From the NCBI RefSeq assembly GCF_009829325.1, contig NZ_VUOS01000035.1, positions 1 through 64,000 on the forward strand: DNA of 64,000 nt, in the 5' to 3' direction. The notes under the pieces are model-generated. The model saw nothing but the letters and a program-made list of their open reading frames with translations, did not search any database and had not been told where the DNA came from. Origin of the DNA: Nocardia sp. CY41 (GTDB lineage: Bacteria; Actinomycetota; Actinomycetes; Mycobacteriales; Mycobacteriaceae). Positions 8,835 through 17,757 of the stretch are shown one piece after another. The stretch's first letter is position 1. Every line of letters starts with the position of its first letter. A program made the translations under genes and the position numbers.

Positions 8835-9667
8835 CGCCGACACCGGCGCGGTCACAGCTCGCCTCGGAAGTCGCGGAATTGGAAGGATGAAGAGGCGGGT
8901 CGAGTGCAGCGGGGATGGTGCGGTGGCACGCACCCATCGACATGACGCTTTCCAGGGTTTGCACGAACTGACCCTAGACTTCTGTTGGTGGCACTACAAT
9001 TGATGCCGACTTCACCTGCGCTGCACTGATCGCGTTCAGTCCCGACGTGGTCTTCGCCGAGCGAAGAAGGGCCTACACTCTCCAGCGGATCCAGCTAGTA
9101 GGCGGCAAACCCCTGATGGATCACGTCATGGCACCGAACACGAATCAAACGGTTCTGATGCGTAACCTCCGGGATTGATCCATCCCATACGGCTACTCTC
9201 CCGATCTCGTGGGCGATGCCGTGGCCTTCCCTAACAAGCAGGCCTCCTACTTCAAGTCGGGGGACTTCGCCGGTATGCCTGGAACGCCCGGATAGACCAT
9301 ATCTCGGCCGATAGCTATCCGTGAATCCCGGTTGTACATCCGTGCCATTTCGCCTTGGCTGACTCGGCACCAGCAGACCCCAACCAACACCGGACCCACA
9401 GCCACTCGCAGCACCGCCATAAGCCGTACAGCGCAATACGCTTGATCGTGGGTCGCTGAGATGGGATTCCGAGCGCGGACCGGCCGAGGTTACATAGTCT
9501 CACAAACCACGATCGTTCTCCTGCATACACGTGCGGAATAAGTAAGCATAGCGCGCCGTTCGACTCGGGTCGAAAGCGTTTGATGCAGCAGCCTTCTCGG
9601 CTCGTCGAAGCAAACGGCCGACGTCCGGCGCCCCGGCGGTCGGCACTGAAAAGGTCCAGAAACCCCG
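8835..9667. other. Gene-poor stretch with possible coding scraps
   Basis: No intact gene is supported. Forward-strand scraps at about 8984-9178 (IDADFTCAALIAFSPDVVFA, then GGKPLMDHVMAPNTNQTVL) and 9196-9297 (DAVAFPNKQASYFKSGDFAG) read like protein. They lack usable starts, are interrupted by stops and match no family I recognise. This stretch forms the boundary between the decayed region and the intact lipid-metabolism region. Confidence 0.3.
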
Positions 9668-9710
9668 ATGCCCACCGAGCAGCGGGTGCGAGGAGCCGCT
9701 CGGTGGGCAT
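9668..9710. repeat. 13-bp perfect inverted repeat
   Basis: ATGCCCACCGAGC (9668-9680) is repeated in reverse complement as GCTCGGTGGGCAT (9698-9710) with a 17-nt loop. It can form a strong hairpin. It lies about 150 bp beyond the lipase stop and may be a second terminator or a decayed element end. There is no T-run on either side. Confidence 0.6.
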
Positions 9711-9789
9711 ACCGCCCCGCGCGGGGACGTGCGCGCCGGACAGAGGCGGGTTGAGGATCCCGTCCGGCGGGCAGCACGCGTGGCGGTCG

Positions 9790-9849
9790 CTGCTCCCGTC
9801 GAGCGGCGGACGGAGTCGGGGCACAAGCCACGCCGCTCGACGGGAGCAG
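9790..9849 (-). terminator. 19-bp perfect hairpin after the lipase gene
   Basis: The arms 9790-9808 (CTGCTCCCGTCGAGCGGCG) and 9831-9849 are exact reverse complements with a 22-nt loop. The hairpin starts 12 bases past the lipase stop codon on the reverse strand. There is no U-tract, as is frequent for actinobacterial terminators, so termination is inferred from position and stem strength. Confidence 0.6.
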
Positions 9850-9861
9850 GTCATCCGGTGA

Positions 9862-11061
9862 TCACAGCGAGCCTCCGCCGCCGAGCAACCACGGGTTGAA
9901 CGTGCAATCCAGATTCGGATGTCCGGCCGGGTCCAGCGCGCGCAGCGCGATGGACAACGCCCGCGGCGAATACATCATCGTGAGGTGGTCGGACACGTCT
10001 TGATCGCATCCGTCCTGCAGCGTGATGTTCTGCACCGTCACACCGGGCGCCGCCTTCAGGAACGTCAAATCGTAGGGATTGGTGATTTCGTCGTAGCGGG
10101 TGCCGACGACGGTGTAGTCGACACCGGAAATGGTGTCGCCGCCCGCGTTGAGTTCGTTGACGAAGTCCGAGCCGATCGTCTGCTGGATACCGGCGTGCCC
10201 GACGAAGATCTCGATGAACCCGAGGATGTCGATGCCGAAGTTGTTGATCGCCCGGCCCAGCGCACCGATGCCGTCCAGACTGGTGCCGTGATGCGTGGCA
10301 CCGTAGGTGATCAGGTTCTTCACCTTGGCCGCGCCGCCCTCGAACTTGGTGTACCAGTTCGACATCGACCCGCCCTGCGAATGCGCGACGAGGTCCACCT
10401 CCGATGCCCCGGTCGCGGCCAGCACCCGATCGACGAAGGTGGCCAGCTGCTTGGCCGAGTCCTGGATGTACCCGGTGCCCATCACGCCGGGCAGCACCGA
10501 TCCGAGACCACCGCCCTCGAGCAGGTTGGACCGGCCGTAGTTGAAGGTGAAGGTGCAGAAGCCCGCGTCCTTGATGGGTTGCCCCATGAAGGCGAAGCCG
10601 TTGTAGGCGTTCATCCAGGTACCGTGCACCAACACCACCGGACGCGGGTGCTCGGCGGTCGGCTTGCAGTTCCAGTCGTTGGCCCCCGGCGGCCCGACGT
10701 CCGGATGGGTGAGTCCGTAGCCGAACGCGGCCAGCCACGACGTCATCGGCGGACCGTAGCCGACGGTGTCGCTGGCGTAACCGCCGGAGGACCCGGAACT
10801 GCTACCCGACCCGCCGTAGCAGTCGCCGGAACCGTTGCCCGAGCCCGCGCCACTGCCCGAGGTGCACGCCGAGCCGGTGCCCGCACTGCCCGAATCGGCC
10901 ACCGGCGCCACCTTGCGGCCGGCCGCGATGTAATCGGCCAGCTGTTGTTCGGTGGGCTTCGCCTCCGGCGCCGCGTTGGCGCCCGAGGCGCCGACGGCGA
11001 GCACCGACACGCTCAACAGCACCGCCGCCAAAGACGAGCGCCCATAGGTACTTCGTTTCAT
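9862..11061 (-). CDS. Secreted triacylglycerol lipase (Streptomyces LipA-like alpha/beta hydrolase)
   Basis: It is predicted to hydrolyse acylglycerols outside the cell. The start chosen, ATG 11061, gives a typical Sec signal peptide (MKRSTYGRSSLAAVLLSVSV, cleaved near ANA-APEA at residue 31). A Gly/Ser-rich low-complexity linker follows (about residues 57-95). Then comes the hydrolase core, with oxyanion motif VVLVHGTWMN (142-151), nucleophile motif AHSQGG (Ser228) and a probable catalytic His near the C-terminus in DVSDHLTMMYSP. Several cysteines suggest disulfides. It is divergent from the YdcF-like gene and is followed by a strong hairpin. Confidence 0.85.
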   Translation of the reverse strand: MKRSTYGRSSLAAVLLSVSVLAVGASGANAAPEAKPTEQQLADYIAAGRKVAPVADSGSAGTGSACTSGSGAGSGNGSGDCYGGSGSSSGSSGGYASDTVGYGPPMTSWLAAFGYGLTHPDVGPPGANDWNCKPTAEHPRPVVLVHGTWMNAYNGFAFMGQPIKDAGFCTFTFNYGRSNLLEGGGLGSVLPGVMGTGYIQDSAKQLATFVDRVLAATGASEVDLVAHSQGGSMSNWYTKFEGGAAKVKNLITYGATHHGTSLDGIGALGRAINNFGIDILGFIEIFVGHAGIQQTIGSDFVNELNAGGDTISGVDYTVVGTRYDEITNPYDLTFLKAAPGVTVQNITLQDGCDQDVSDHLTMMYSPRALSIALRALDPAGHPNLDCTFNPWLLGGGGSL

Positions 11062-11419
11062 GAGTTGCCTTCCTGCAGAACCACAGTGTTCGACCACCGG
11101 CGCCGTTTTCGCTGGTCATCGGCACCGAAGCTGCGCCAACGCTAAAACCGCCGAACGCGGCGTCCTACGCGGAACGGCTGGGTCTGGAGAGCTCACGAAT
11201 GCGATTTGCCCCGGCTAGGGATGGGGCACAAAGGGCGCTGAAAGGGCGATCCGGCAATTTCCCGAATAGGGCAGACGACACAAGCCGGCGGCGGTGGAAC
11301 GGTGAATTATCCAGATCACCAGGCGATTACGGTTCCGCAACGACCGACGGCCGCATCATGGATGGACGCTGCACCCCAGCCATCGGTGGCCATCCGATGG
11401 CTAACCGCTTGGAGATCCC
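11062..11419. other. Divergent promoter region, lipase / YdcF-like gene
   Basis: These 360 bases separate two divergent genes and must hold both promoters. I see no clear -35/-10 pair, strong palindrome or riboswitch-like structure. No small coding frame looks convincing. Confidence 0.4.
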
Positions 11420-12025
11420 TTGTCCGCCAGTCCGGTTCCCCTCGCTCGCGCCGTGCTGGGCGCGCTCGCGGTCACCGCCGCGCTGATCCAGCTGCCGTCC
11501 GCCCATGCGGACAACTCCGGCTCCGCCGACGCCGACCCCGCGCGCACCGCACCCTTCGCCCTCGTCCCCGGGCCGCCGCCCACGGTGCGCGGGCCGGTCA
11601 CCGCCATCGTCGTGCTCGGCTACGGGCTGCTGCCCGACGGCGGCATGCGCCCGGAGTTGATCGACCGGCTGCGCGCCGGATACCTGCAGGCCCTGCTGGC
11701 CCCGGTCTCGCCTGTCATCGTGACCGGCGGCAACGCGCGCAACGGCGTCACCGAGGCGCGGGCCATGGCCGACTGGCTGCTCGCCCGCGGCATCCCGGCG
11801 GCGCGGATCCACCTCGAACCGGAGGCAGGCACCACCGCGCAGAACGCGGCGCGCTCCGCCACGATCATGCGCGCGATCGGCGCACGCGACGCGGTGGTGA
11901 TCACCTCCGCCGACCACGTCGACCGCGCGGTGGGCACCTTTCACGAGGCCGGGGTGGACGTCGTCGGCACCGTCACTCCCGAGCAGGTGCCTTCCCGGAT
12001 CTGGCGGTTCGGCCCCTTCGCGTGA
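11420..12025 (+). CDS. YdcF/DUF218-family protein with signal peptide
   Basis: DUF218 proteins are Rossmann-like envelope proteins linked in some bacteria to vancomycin sensitivity (SanA) or polysaccharide metabolism. The 201-aa product starts at TTG 11420, just after GGAGATCCC. It has a signal peptide (ARAVLGALAVTAALIQLPSAHA) and the family motifs AIVVLGYGL, VIVTGGNARNGVTEA, EAGTTAQNAARSATIM and VVITSADHVDRA. The conserved Glu/Asn pattern of the family (TEA and TTAQNA) is intact. It lies 46 bp before the MaoC gene and is probably cotranscribed with it. Substrate unknown. Confidence 0.8.
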   Translation: MSASPVPLARAVLGALAVTAALIQLPSAHADNSGSADADPARTAPFALVPGPPPTVRGPVTAIVVLGYGLLPDGGMRPELIDRLRAGYLQALLAPVSPVIVTGGNARNGVTEARAMADWLLARGIPAARIHLEPEAGTTAQNAARSATIMRAIGARDAVVITSADHVDRAVGTFHEAGVDVVGTVTPEQVPSRIWRFGPFA

Positions 12026-12071
12026 GGGCGATCCCGCACCGATCCACCGTTTTCGCAATACAGGAGCAATC

Positions 12072-13109
12072 ATGAACGACATCGCGGTGAATCCCGCCGA
12101 TCAGGCGAGGTCGCTGGTCGATCATCGTTACCGTTCCACCTTTCGCTACGAAGTGGAACGGGAAAAGATCCGCGAATTCGCTCGTGCCGTCCAGGATTCG
12201 CATCCGGCACACCGCAGCGAGGCCGCCGCGGCCGAACTCGGCTTTCCCGGACTGATCGCGCCCGCGACATTCAGCGCGATCATCCTGACCAGGGTGCATC
12301 GCGAAATTCTGGACACGCTGATCACCGGTTACGACCCGACCCGGATCTTGCACGCGGACCAAGTCTTCGACTTCGGCAGGCCGTTGGTCGCGGGCGACCG
12401 CCTGACCTGTGACATCTACTTCGAATCGTTCCGGCACTTCGGTGATTACGACGTCCTCGCGATCAAGAGCGTGCTGATCGACCAGCACGGTGCGGTGGTG
12501 CAGACCGGGTCCAGCGCGCTGCTCGCGCGCGTCGGCGGCCGCGATCAGGGGTTGGCCGACGCCGTGCGCAGAGTTGCCATGGGACAGAGTTTCCCGGACC
12601 CGACGGCAGACGGCAGCGCCGTGGTCCCGGCCGCTGCGGACCATCTCACGCCGTCGCCGACCCACCGCACGCCACGGCCGCGCATAGCGTTCGCCGACTT
12701 GTCGGTCGGCACGGAACTGCCCGTCCGCACCATGCGCCTGTCCCGGGGCGATCTGGTGAACTATGCCGGAGTGACCGGCGAATCGAATCCGGTGCTGTTC
12801 GACGAACGAGTCGCCGTCGCCAGCGGCCTGCCGACCGTGGTCGCGCCCGGCATGCTGAAACTCGGCATGGCCACCTCGTTCCTCAGTTCCTGGCTCGGTG
12901 ACCCCACCGCGGTCACCCGTTTCCGCGCACAGTTCGCGCACAACACCCACTACCTGCGCGTCCCACCGCTGGGGGTGGGCACGATCCGATTCCGCGGCCG
13001 GGTCACCTCGATCGATCCGCGCAGGCGGCGGGCGACCATCGCGGTCGATGCCCGCGCCGAGGGGCGCAGGCTGTTCGGCTACGCGGCCGCCGAGGTGCTC
13101 TTCCCGTAG
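12072..13109 (+). CDS. Fused FAS1-type/MaoC-like acyl dehydratase (first paralogue)
   Basis: The 345-aa protein has two hotdog domains. The N-terminal FAS1-type domain (about 1-150) contains YEVEREKIREFARAVQDSHP and AADQVF-like core segments. The C-terminal MaoC domain (about 200-345) has LSRGDLVNYAGVTGESNPVL and VVAPGMLKLGMATSFLS. Families with this layout, like HadA/HadB, dehydrate 3-hydroxyacyl thioesters. In the C-terminal domain the usual catalytic Asp-x4-His hydratase motif is represented by YAGVTGESNPV, where His is replaced by Val, while the second paralogue at 23244 has SGDSNPIHF. This copy may therefore rely on other residues or be less active. Start ATG 12072 follows CAGGAGC. It converges with the luciferase-like gene, 10 bp away. 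Confidence 0.8.
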   Translation: MNDIAVNPADQARSLVDHRYRSTFRYEVEREKIREFARAVQDSHPAHRSEAAAAELGFPGLIAPATFSAIILTRVHREILDTLITGYDPTRILHADQVFDFGRPLVAGDRLTCDIYFESFRHFGDYDVLAIKSVLIDQHGAVVQTGSSALLARVGGRDQGLADAVRRVAMGQSFPDPTADGSAVVPAAADHLTPSPTHRTPRPRIAFADLSVGTELPVRTMRLSRGDLVNYAGVTGESNPVLFDERVAVASGLPTVVAPGMLKLGMATSFLSSWLGDPTAVTRFRAQFAHNTHYLRVPPLGVGTIRFRGRVTSIDPRRRRATIAVDARAEGRRLFGYAAAEVLFP

Positions 13110-13119
13110 ACGGCGGCGG

Positions 13120-14172
13120 TCAAGCCGCGGTACCGGAGCGCGCCCCGGCTCGATCGGCTGCGCCCGCGCCGCCTCGCGACAAGCCGGCGAGCAGTGCCAG
13201 GCGGCGATGCGATTCCAGCCGCGCCGCACGATCGTAGGTGCTGGTGTGCACGAGGATCTCGTCGGCGCCGGTCCGGTGCACCAGCCGCGCCAGTTGCCCG
13301 GCGACCTCGTCCTCGGTGCCGTACAGCTGGCCGCGCAGCCCGTCCTCGATAAGCCTGCGCTCCCGATCGGTCATGTCGCGCGCCTCGATCTCGGCGGGCG
13401 GCAGCAGGGGCGGGAACTCACCCCGAGTGCGCGCGTACGCGGCGGACCACGCCTCCGGCAGCAAGAGCCGACGGGCCTGCGCGGTGGTGTCGGCGATGAC
13501 GACCGAACCGGACACCACGACGTACGGGATGGCGCCGGCCGGACCGGGGCGGAACTCCGCACGATAGCGCTCGATGGCCTCGACCATGCGGTCTTCGCCG
13601 CCGACCGCGGCGATCACCAGCGGCAACCCGAACCGGGCAGCGCGCTCGGCGCCGGACCCGGTCGCCAGCAGGAACGCGGGAACACGCAGCCCCTGAGCAG
13701 GCCAGGCGTGCACGCCCCGCCTGCCTTCGCCGAAGTACGCCAGAAGTTCGGCGAGCCGGGCGTCGAAGTCCTCCGCGTCGCCCTTGTCGTGCCCGAGCGC
13801 ACGCCGCACGCCGTCGGTGAATCCGACCGAGCGGCCCAAGCCCATGTCGATGCGTCCCGGAAAGAGCGATTCCAGCACGCCGAACTGTTCGGCGACCACC
13901 AAGGGCTGGTGGTTGGGCAGCATCACGCCGCCCGTACCGACCCGGATCCGCGCGGTCGCCGACGCCACCGCCGCCGCGAGCACGGTCGGCGCCGACCCGG
14001 CCACTCCCGGCACACTGTGATGCTCGGAGACCCAGAAGCGGTGATAACCCCACTCCTCGCTGAGCCGCGCGAACTCGACCGTGTCCCGCAACGCGGCCGG
14101 ATGGCCCTGGCCGCGCCGGACGCGCGAGCGATCGAGGACGGAGAACCGGACAGTGGACAGCGCCGAGGTCAT
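13120..14172 (-). CDS. LLM-class flavin-dependent oxidoreductase
   Basis: This is a luciferase-like monooxygenase of about 350 aa, the usual length for the family, predicted to use reduced FMN or F420. Motifs include WGYHRFWVSEHHSVPGVAGS near residue 40, IRVGTGGVMLPNHQPLVVAE and LFPGRIDMGLGRS, all typical of the bacterial luciferase superfamily group named for its MsnO8-like members. The C-terminal third shows RGQLYGTEDEVAGQLARLV and DEILVHTSTYD. It is the last of four reverse-strand genes (PucR-like, desaturase, esterase, this one), 42 bp after the esterase stop. Substrate unknown. Confidence 0.85.
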   Translation of the reverse strand: MTSALSTVRFSVLDRSRVRRGQGHPAALRDTVEFARLSEEWGYHRFWVSEHHSVPGVAGSAPTVLAAAVASATARIRVGTGGVMLPNHQPLVVAEQFGVLESLFPGRIDMGLGRSVGFTDGVRRALGHDKGDAEDFDARLAELLAYFGEGRRGVHAWPAQGLRVPAFLLATGSGAERAARFGLPLVIAAVGGEDRMVEAIERYRAEFRPGPAGAIPYVVVSGSVVIADTTAQARRLLLPEAWSAAYARTRGEFPPLLPPAEIEARDMTDRERRLIEDGLRGQLYGTEDEVAGQLARLVHRTGADEILVHTSTYDRAARLESHRRLALLAGLSRGGAGAADRAGARSGTAA

Positions 14173-14214
14173 ATCGGTGTCAACGCGAGCGCGCCGCGCT
14201 GATTCCGCCCGCGA

Positions 14215-15243
14215 TCACGAGGACGCGGACACCCCCAGCGCTTGCGCCAGCACCCGCCACGCCCGCGGCAGCTGCGCCTGGAAATCCGGCCACGTGTGCA
14301 TGCCCTCCGCGGTGTACTCCACGGTGGCGGGAATGCCCAGTTCCGACAGCCGGCCTGCGAACCGCTCGGTGCAGGCGCGGGCGCCCGCCTCCAGCGCCGC
14401 GCCGCCGCCGGCGGTGCGCAGCGCCTCCGCGACCGTCGGGGAGTTCGCGACCGCCACCAGGTCGGCGCCGGTCGGCAGACCGGCAGCCGCCGAGAGGTAG
14501 ATCGTCGTATCGCGCAGGCGTTGCGCGTGCAGCAGGCTGTCGTGCGCGGCCCATTCCGGTGAACTCGGCGGGCCCCAGAGATTCTCGACGTTGCCGCCGC
14601 GTGAGGCGACCGTGATCGTGGTGACCGCGTGACCGAGCGGGTCGGCGGTGGAATAGCAGCCGCTCATCCCGGCGACGGCGCGATACCAGCCGGGGTGCCG
14701 CTGGGCGAGCATCATCGCCGCCTGCGCGCCCATCGAGACCCCCGCGATGGCACGGCGCCCGTCGGTGCGCAGCAGCGATTCCACGATGGGCGGGAGCTCG
14801 GTGGTGAGGAACGTCTCCCAGCGGTTGAGCCCCAGCGCGGCGTCCTGCCGCATCCAGTCGCTGTACATGCTGCCGGTACCGCCGCCGGTGAGCACCACGT
14901 CGACCGGTTTACCCGCGAAGAATTCGGCGGCACCGCCCTTGGTCAGCCATGCCGACGTGGCGTCGCCGTCGACGCCGTCGAGCAGATACAGCACCGGACG
15001 CGGCCCCTCGCCGCTGCCGCGCAGCACATCGACGGTGATGATCCTGCGCATCGCCGCGGAGGCGATCGACAGGCGTTCATGACCGGCCGTGACCTGCTCG
15101 ATCGAGAGCAGCCCGGTCCGGGTCATGGCCGGGTCCACCGCGGGCGGCGGGGTCGCGGGCACCGGATCGGCGAGCACCGGCGCAGCGGTGACGGCGGCGA
15201 TGAGGGCCATCGCCGCCGCGGTCATCGGCACGCGCAGGCTCAT
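14215..15243 (-). CDS. Secreted esterase of the mycolyltransferase/Ag85 fold
   Basis: The 342-aa protein has a signal peptide (MTAAAMALIAAVTAAPVLA) and an esterase D/antigen 85-like alpha/beta hydrolase domain (PF00756 type). It shows PVLYLLDGVDG (oxyanion region), SMYSDW, nucleophile GVSMGA (Ser170) and a likely catalytic His in MHTWPDF near residue 318. Proteins of this type in mycolata transfer mycolic acids to trehalose or arabinogalactan, or act as secreted esterases. The start codon overlaps the desaturase stop as ATGA, so translation is coupled. Whether it is a true mycolyltransferase cannot be decided here. Confidence 0.8.
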   Translation of the reverse strand: MSLRVPMTAAAMALIAAVTAAPVLADPVPATPPPAVDPAMTRTGLLSIEQVTAGHERLSIASAAMRRIITVDVLRGSGEGPRPVLYLLDGVDGDATSAWLTKGGAAEFFAGKPVDVVLTGGGTGSMYSDWMRQDAALGLNRWETFLTTELPPIVESLLRTDGRRAIAGVSMGAQAAMMLAQRHPGWYRAVAGMSGCYSTADPLGHAVTTITVASRGGNVENLWGPPSSPEWAAHDSLLHAQRLRDTTIYLSAAAGLPTGADLVAVANSPTVAEALRTAGGGAALEAGARACTERFAGRLSELGIPATVEYTAEGMHTWPDFQAQLPRAWRVLAQALGVSASS

Positions 15244-16190
15244 CCTGCCGCGGCGGCCCGCTCCGCCTGTCTGGCCGCCGCGCGTTCGCGCTGCTCCTCG
15301 AACCGCCGCGCCCGGATGTCGAGCTCGGTGAGATAGGTGTGCAGTTCGTCACGCGCGCGTTCGCCGTCGCCGGCCAGATCGGTGCGTTCGAAGACCCGCC
15401 ACGCGCGCAGCACCGGACGAACCACCACGTCGAGATGCTGGCGCAGATCGTAGATTCCGTGCTTGGCCAGCAACACCGCGTTGCGCCGGAAGCTCGGCTG
15501 GGCCGCCCCGGGCATCTGGAAGCGGGTGACCACGGAGGTGATCGCGCGCAGCGCTTCGTTCGGCACCAGGTCCAAGGCCGCGGCGCTGATGTTCCGGTAG
15601 AAGATCATGTGCAGGTTCTCGTCGGCGGCAACTCGCTGCAGCATACGCTCGGCGAGCGGTTCCGCGCAGGCCGCTCCGGTATTCCGGTGGCTGATCCTGG
15701 TCGCCAGCTCCTGCAAGGTGACGTAGGCCACCGAGCGCAGGAACTGCTGTTCTTCATCGGGTTTGGCGAACCCGGTCGTCATGTGCGCCATCCTCGCCTG
15801 CTCCAGCGACACCGGATCGATCGCGCGGGTGACGACCAGATAGTCGCGCATCACGATGGCGTGGCGGTTCTCTTCGGCGGTCCACCTGCCCACCCAGGTG
15901 CCCCATACGCCGTCGCGCGAGAACGAGTCCGAGATCTCCCGGTGATACGACGGCAGATTGTCCTCGGTGAGCAGATTGGTGATCATCGCGGTCTGCGCGA
16001 CCTCGGAAAGCCGGGATTGGCCCGGGTCCCAATCGATTCCGCCGAGGGCGGCGAAATTCCGGCCGTCGTCCCACGGCACGTAATCATGGGGATTCCACGG
16101 CTTCGCCTTGCGCAGATGGTCATTGAGCAGGCGTTCGGCAGTCGGCTCGAGTTCGCGCAAGATATCGCGATCGGACAATGCGGTGGTCAC
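15240..16190 (-). CDS. Acyl-ACP desaturase (DesA-like, ferritin-fold di-iron)
   Basis: It is predicted to insert a cis double bond into long-chain acyl-ACP using a di-iron centre, as mycobacterial DesA1/DesA2 do for mycolic acid precursors. The iron-ligand motifs are visible: LTEDNLPSYHREI, RWTAEENRHAIVM, LQELATRISHRN and ADENLHMIFY. GTG 16190 is chosen as start because AAGGAG lies 7 nt upstream and the family usually begins close to SDRDILRELEP. The frame is open a further 14 residues. It sits 57 bp after the PucR-like gene and overlaps the esterase by 4 nt. Confidence 0.85.
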   Translation of the reverse strand: MTTALSDRDILRELEPTAERLLNDHLRKAKPWNPHDYVPWDDGRNFAALGGIDWDPGQSRLSEVAQTAMITNLLTEDNLPSYHREISDSFSRDGVWGTWVGRWTAEENRHAIVMRDYLVVTRAIDPVSLEQARMAHMTTGFAKPDEEQQFLRSVAYVTLQELATRISHRNTGAACAEPLAERMLQRVAADENLHMIFYRNISAAALDLVPNEALRAITSVVTRFQMPGAAQPSFRRNAVLLAKHGIYDLRQHLDVVVRPVLRAWRVFERTDLAGDGERARDELHTYLTELDIRARRFEEQRERAAARQAERAAAAG

Positions 16191-16247
16191 TCGCACTCCT
16201 TTGCTCACCCTCGACATCAGGGCATACTCCACGATAACGGGGAGAAA

Positions 16248-17225
16248 TCAGGCCGAACGACCGATCACGTGATCGTTGGGCGAGGTGACGATGGTCATAT
16301 GGCCCGGCTGGGGCAGTTCACAACCCGGCGCCTCCCCCGCGTCGGCCACCCGATACAGCCCCGGAGCCCGGCCCGCCGCCCGCACCCGGTCCAGCAGGTC
16401 GTGGGCACGCCCCGCAAGTTCGGGGATGCGCGCGGTGCGCCCGGTGGCCACCGCCGCGGTCAACGGCACCTCGGCGGCCGCACCGACGATCGCCAGCACA
16501 TCGTCGGTCATGGTGAACGCCCCGGTGCGGGCAGGCACGTCGTCGAGTGGAACGAGCACGGTGCCGCCCGCGGCGGAGAGCACCGACAACGCGCGTGAGC
16601 CGAGCGGATCGGCCAGCGCGGCCTGCACGCGACGCAGTTTGCGCCGGGCCGCCTCGGTGCCCGAGACGGGTCTTCGCTCGTCCGGATGCGCCGGAATGCC
16701 CAGCGCCACCACCTGGTAGGACCGGGCGATCGGAATGCCGGTGGCTCGGGCGAGTTCGCCGACGGCGTGGCCGCCCAGCAGCGCGGAGACCAGCGTCTGC
16801 GCGGCGGTCTGATGTTCCCGCGCGACCGCACGATGCTCGTCCACGTAAGCCGTGGACGCCGCGACGGTCACCATTTCCAGCACGTGGACCGCCAGCCGGG
16901 CACCCGCGAGAAAATGATCGGCCCGCTCGTCGGTGGCCTCGTCGGCGAGAAATTCCAAACCGTCGCGTATTTCGTCGTGATACGCGCCGAGCACCGTTTC
17001 CAGCGCGATACCTTCCCGGGCCCAGCGCGAGGCGGAACCGGCGATCTCCGGGGGTCGCGACGCGGTGGTCGCCCGGCGCGGAACCAGCCGTTCGACGGCG
17101 GCCGCCAAACAGTTTCGCGCGGTGCTCGCCACATCACCGGACGTGTCGTGACCGGAACGCTCGGCCAAATGTTCGACGAGTTTCGACGCCCACGTCTCGG
17201 TACTCGTTCTGGGCTGCCTGTCCAT
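16248..17225 (-). CDS. PucR-like regulator protein lacking the C-terminal helix-turn-helix
   Basis: The protein resembles the gene at 34534 over nearly its whole length. Shared segments include ASRWAREGIALETVLGAYHD, AYVDEHRAVAREHQTAAQTL, TGIPIARSYQVVALGIPAHP and RRKLRRVQAALADPL. It ends at about residue 325 (TSPNDHVIGRSA). The paralogue continues for about 80 further residues containing the PucR-type HTH (MNRQLTARQLYVHPNTVDYR). The stop lies 57 bp before the desaturase. It may be a truncated regulator, a sensor-only partner or a dominant-negative protein. Start ATG 17225 has GGGAGG at suitable spacing; ATG 17228 is an alternative. Confidence 0.8.
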   Translation of the reverse strand: MDRQPRTSTETWASKLVEHLAERSGHDTSGDVASTARNCLAAAVERLVPRRATTASRPPEIAGSASRWAREGIALETVLGAYHDEIRDGLEFLADEATDERADHFLAGARLAVHVLEMVTVAASTAYVDEHRAVAREHQTAAQTLVSALLGGHAVGELARATGIPIARSYQVVALGIPAHPDERRPVSGTEAARRKLRRVQAALADPLGSRALSVLSAAGGTVLVPLDDVPARTGAFTMTDDVLAIVGAAAEVPLTAAVATGRTARIPELAGRAHDLLDRVRAAGRAPGLYRVADAGEAPGCELPQPGHMTIVTSPNDHVIGRSA

Positions 17226-17757
17226 CATGCCTCCCAAAGGCTAGCGACGGATCGTGATGGAATCGATATATGGCGCACCGAATCGGGTAAGTCATCAGCG
17301 GCCGCCCGGCTCGTTGGGCCCGATCACAAGCGTTTCGAGGGGATTTCGCGACGGCGGCAGGCTGCTACGGAGAGAACGGCCGCGCCATCCTGGGCTTCGG
17401 ATCCCGCCTGCGCCGGCGCAGGCCGCCGATTTCCGGAGTATGTGACGCAGCGCCGTCCGCGCATTTCCGGCGCTGCGTCGAGATCACCCTAGATCCGTGG
17501 GCACGGCCTGAGAAGACTCCCTCGGCGCTGTGAGGAGTGTTCATCGACGCCTGCGGGCACGATTGGGACGTCGCACAGTCCGTGTCGTCGCAGCGGACCG
17601 GACCGTCGCGTGCTATGAACCGAGGAATCGCAACGCAAGCCTGTGAGCTGTTCCACGACATCATCCGAACCGCTGTGCCGTGCATCGCGGCGCCGATAGC
17701 ATCGAGCGCCGCGCTGCCGTACGGCGTCGCGACGAGTTTCGAAGGGCTACAACACAT
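17226..17757. other. Divergent intergenic region, PucR-like / carboxylase
   Basis: About 530 bases lie between divergent genes. No family motif, tRNA or obvious terminator is visible. Short frames here lack ribosome binding sites. It presumably carries both promoters, but none is clear enough to place. Confidence 0.4.
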
